Assembly: GCA_965246765.1 (NCBI GenBank)
Contig: CBDFFJ010000001.1
Location: forward strand, 186,001 to 250,000
Direction of reading: 5' to 3'
Length of the DNA: 64,000 nucleotides
From: UBA1952 sp965246765
GTDB taxonomy: Bacteria; Bacteroidota; Bacteroidia; Chitinophagales; Chitinophagaceae
The notes under the pieces were generated by a model. That model was not told where the DNA came from. It did not search any database and saw only the letters and a list, made by a program, of their open reading frames with translations. Of this stretch, positions 63,208 to 64,000 are shown one piece after another (position 1 is the stretch's first letter; every line of letters starts with the position of its first letter). Position numbers and translations under genes: made by a program.

Positions 63208-64000
63208 TTAGGTAGCTGAAAACAACTCCACATACCGCGAAAACACAAACAACCTATCCCTGCTCCGTCCCGTAGTCTCGCCCACAATCCCCGCTTTCTC
63301 AAAAGTATCCATCAGCTCACCCGCCGCTTTTTTGCTCAGGCTGCATGCTTCCTGCACATCCTTTATGCTCACCACCGGATGCTGAAACAGGCGATTAAGC
63401 AGCAGCAGCGCAGGCCGGGCACGCCGGCCCCAGCCCGCCTGTATCTCGCCTTCCAGCTTTTGCTTCAGCAATACCACTTCTGACAAGGTAGCCACCGCCT
63501 GCGCTGCCGTCTGCTCCACGCCGGTCAGGAAATATCGGAGCCACTGCGCCATATCGCTCGTCTTGCGAACGCGCGTAAGGTTGTCGTAGTATAGCGATTT
63601 GTTCTTCTCAAACCATGCGGAGAGGTAGAGCAGCGGCTTGCTCATGATGCCTTTGTCCACAAGGAAGAGCGTAATCAGCAGCCGCCCGATGCGCCCATTG
63701 CCATCCAGAAACGGGTGGATGGTCTCAAACTGGTAATGCGCAATGCCGATGCGAATCAGCGCGGGCACATTGAGCTTATCATTGTGCAGAAAGTTTTCCA
63801 GGTCGCCCATAAGCTCGCTCAGGTGGATGTGCGGCGGCGGCACAAATACCGCATCCGCCGGACTGCTTCCGCCAATCCAGTTCTGACTGCTGCGGTACTC
63901 GCCCGGCAATTTTTCCTGACCCCTTACACCTTCCATCAGGTAGCCATGCGACCGACGCAGCAGGCGGGATGACAGTGGCAGGTTGTCAAGGCTTTTTATG
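63208..64000 (-). CDS. Fic family protein, N-terminus beyond the window
   Basis: At least 263 residues, open to the right edge. The reading upstream of ATG 63936 continues LPLSSRLLRRSHGYLMEGVR, typical Fic sequence, so the gene starts outside. GEYRSSQNWIGG and the catalytic motif HPFLDGNGRIGR identify a Fic AMP-transferase. A C-terminal winged helix (HPVVSIKDVQEACSLSKKAA) follows. Class II or stand-alone Fic cannot be decided because the inhibitory helix may be in the missing part. Minus strand, convergent with the DUF5131 gene. Confidence 0.85.
   Translation of the reverse strand, partial: IKSLDNLPLSSRLLRRSHGYLMEGVRGQEKLPGEYRSSQNWIGGSSPADAVFVPPPHIHLSELMGDLENFLHNDKLNVPALIRIGIAHYQFETIHPFLDGNGRIGRLLITLFLVDKGIMSKPLLYLSAWFEKNKSLYYDNLTRVRKTSDMAQWLRYFLTGVEQTAAQAVATLSEVVLLKQKLEGEIQAGWGRRARPALLLLNRLFQHPVVSIKDVQEACSLSKKAAGELMDTFEKAGIVGETTGRSRDRLFVFSRYVELFSAT

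Noticed and set aside
1..64000. tRNA or rRNA genes, including a tRNA attachment site for the integrase
   Set aside because: I saw no cloverleaf or TTCRANYC-type T-loop pattern I could support by eye; a covariance search would be needed to exclude one.

Overview
This 64 kb window looks chromosomal and comes from a member of the Bacteroidota, probably of the Chitinophaga type. The evidence is a type IX secretion sorting tail, several secreted barrel-like proteins and a CKK lipoprotein box. Two promoters also fit the Bacteroidota pattern (TTTG or TTG, then TAnnTTTG 19 bases later). The finer taxonomy is inference. The left 9.8 kb is ordinary accessory and envelope DNA: an AbiEi-like antitoxin beside a stub of its toxin, a membrane protein with an HEGGH motif, secreted proteins, a histidine kinase and LuxR-type regulator set about 2 kb apart, an aspartic protease pair, and a broken VapB/PIN-like pair.

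From 10 kb onwards almost everything is defence or mobility. At 9.97-18.3 kb a PLD-SNF2 helicase is followed by an Eco57I-like adenine methyltransferase. Its 3' specificity half lies in a 1.8 kb segment bounded by perfect 20-bp inverted repeats (15754-15773 and 17537-17556). A second specificity half lies inverted inside the same segment, and a serine invertase gene sits just outside it. The half now in frame carries an internal amber codon, so flipping the segment should rebuild a full-length enzyme of different specificity. I rate this the most exciting system here.

At 18.3-23.1 kb there is a mobile-element module: large serine recombinase, S24 repressor, excisionase-like protein and small proteins. 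It is followed by about 1 kb of non-coding DNA made of short words repeated at a strict 10-bp pitch. At 24.2-30.4 kb is a Wadjet (jetABCD) operon with single-base frameshifts in jetB and jetC. At 30.8-49.5 kb is a DISARM-related operon of four giant genes: RapA/SNF2 helicase (frameshifted near its end), N6-methyltransferase with a 21-bp tandem repeat, sacsin-like GHKL ATPase with a DUF3883 tail, and a DEAD/DUF1998 helicase with a possible nuclease tail. At 49.7-51.1 kb is a tricistronic hipBST kinase toxin system with a palindromic operator candidate. At 51.3-58.5 kb a second giant GHKL ATPase overlaps an SF1 helicase gene and ends at a strong palindromic terminator.

The right end (58.8-64 kb) holds a secreted protein, a Vsr stub, an HNH nuclease, a TcmP/DUF5131 pair and a Fic protein cut by the window edge. 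Several genes in the window are broken by single-base indels. Three of these are exactly repaired by adding one G to a GGG run, which suggests either G-tract undercalls in the assembly or real G-tract slippage. The intervening 16 kb of giant genes is uninterrupted.
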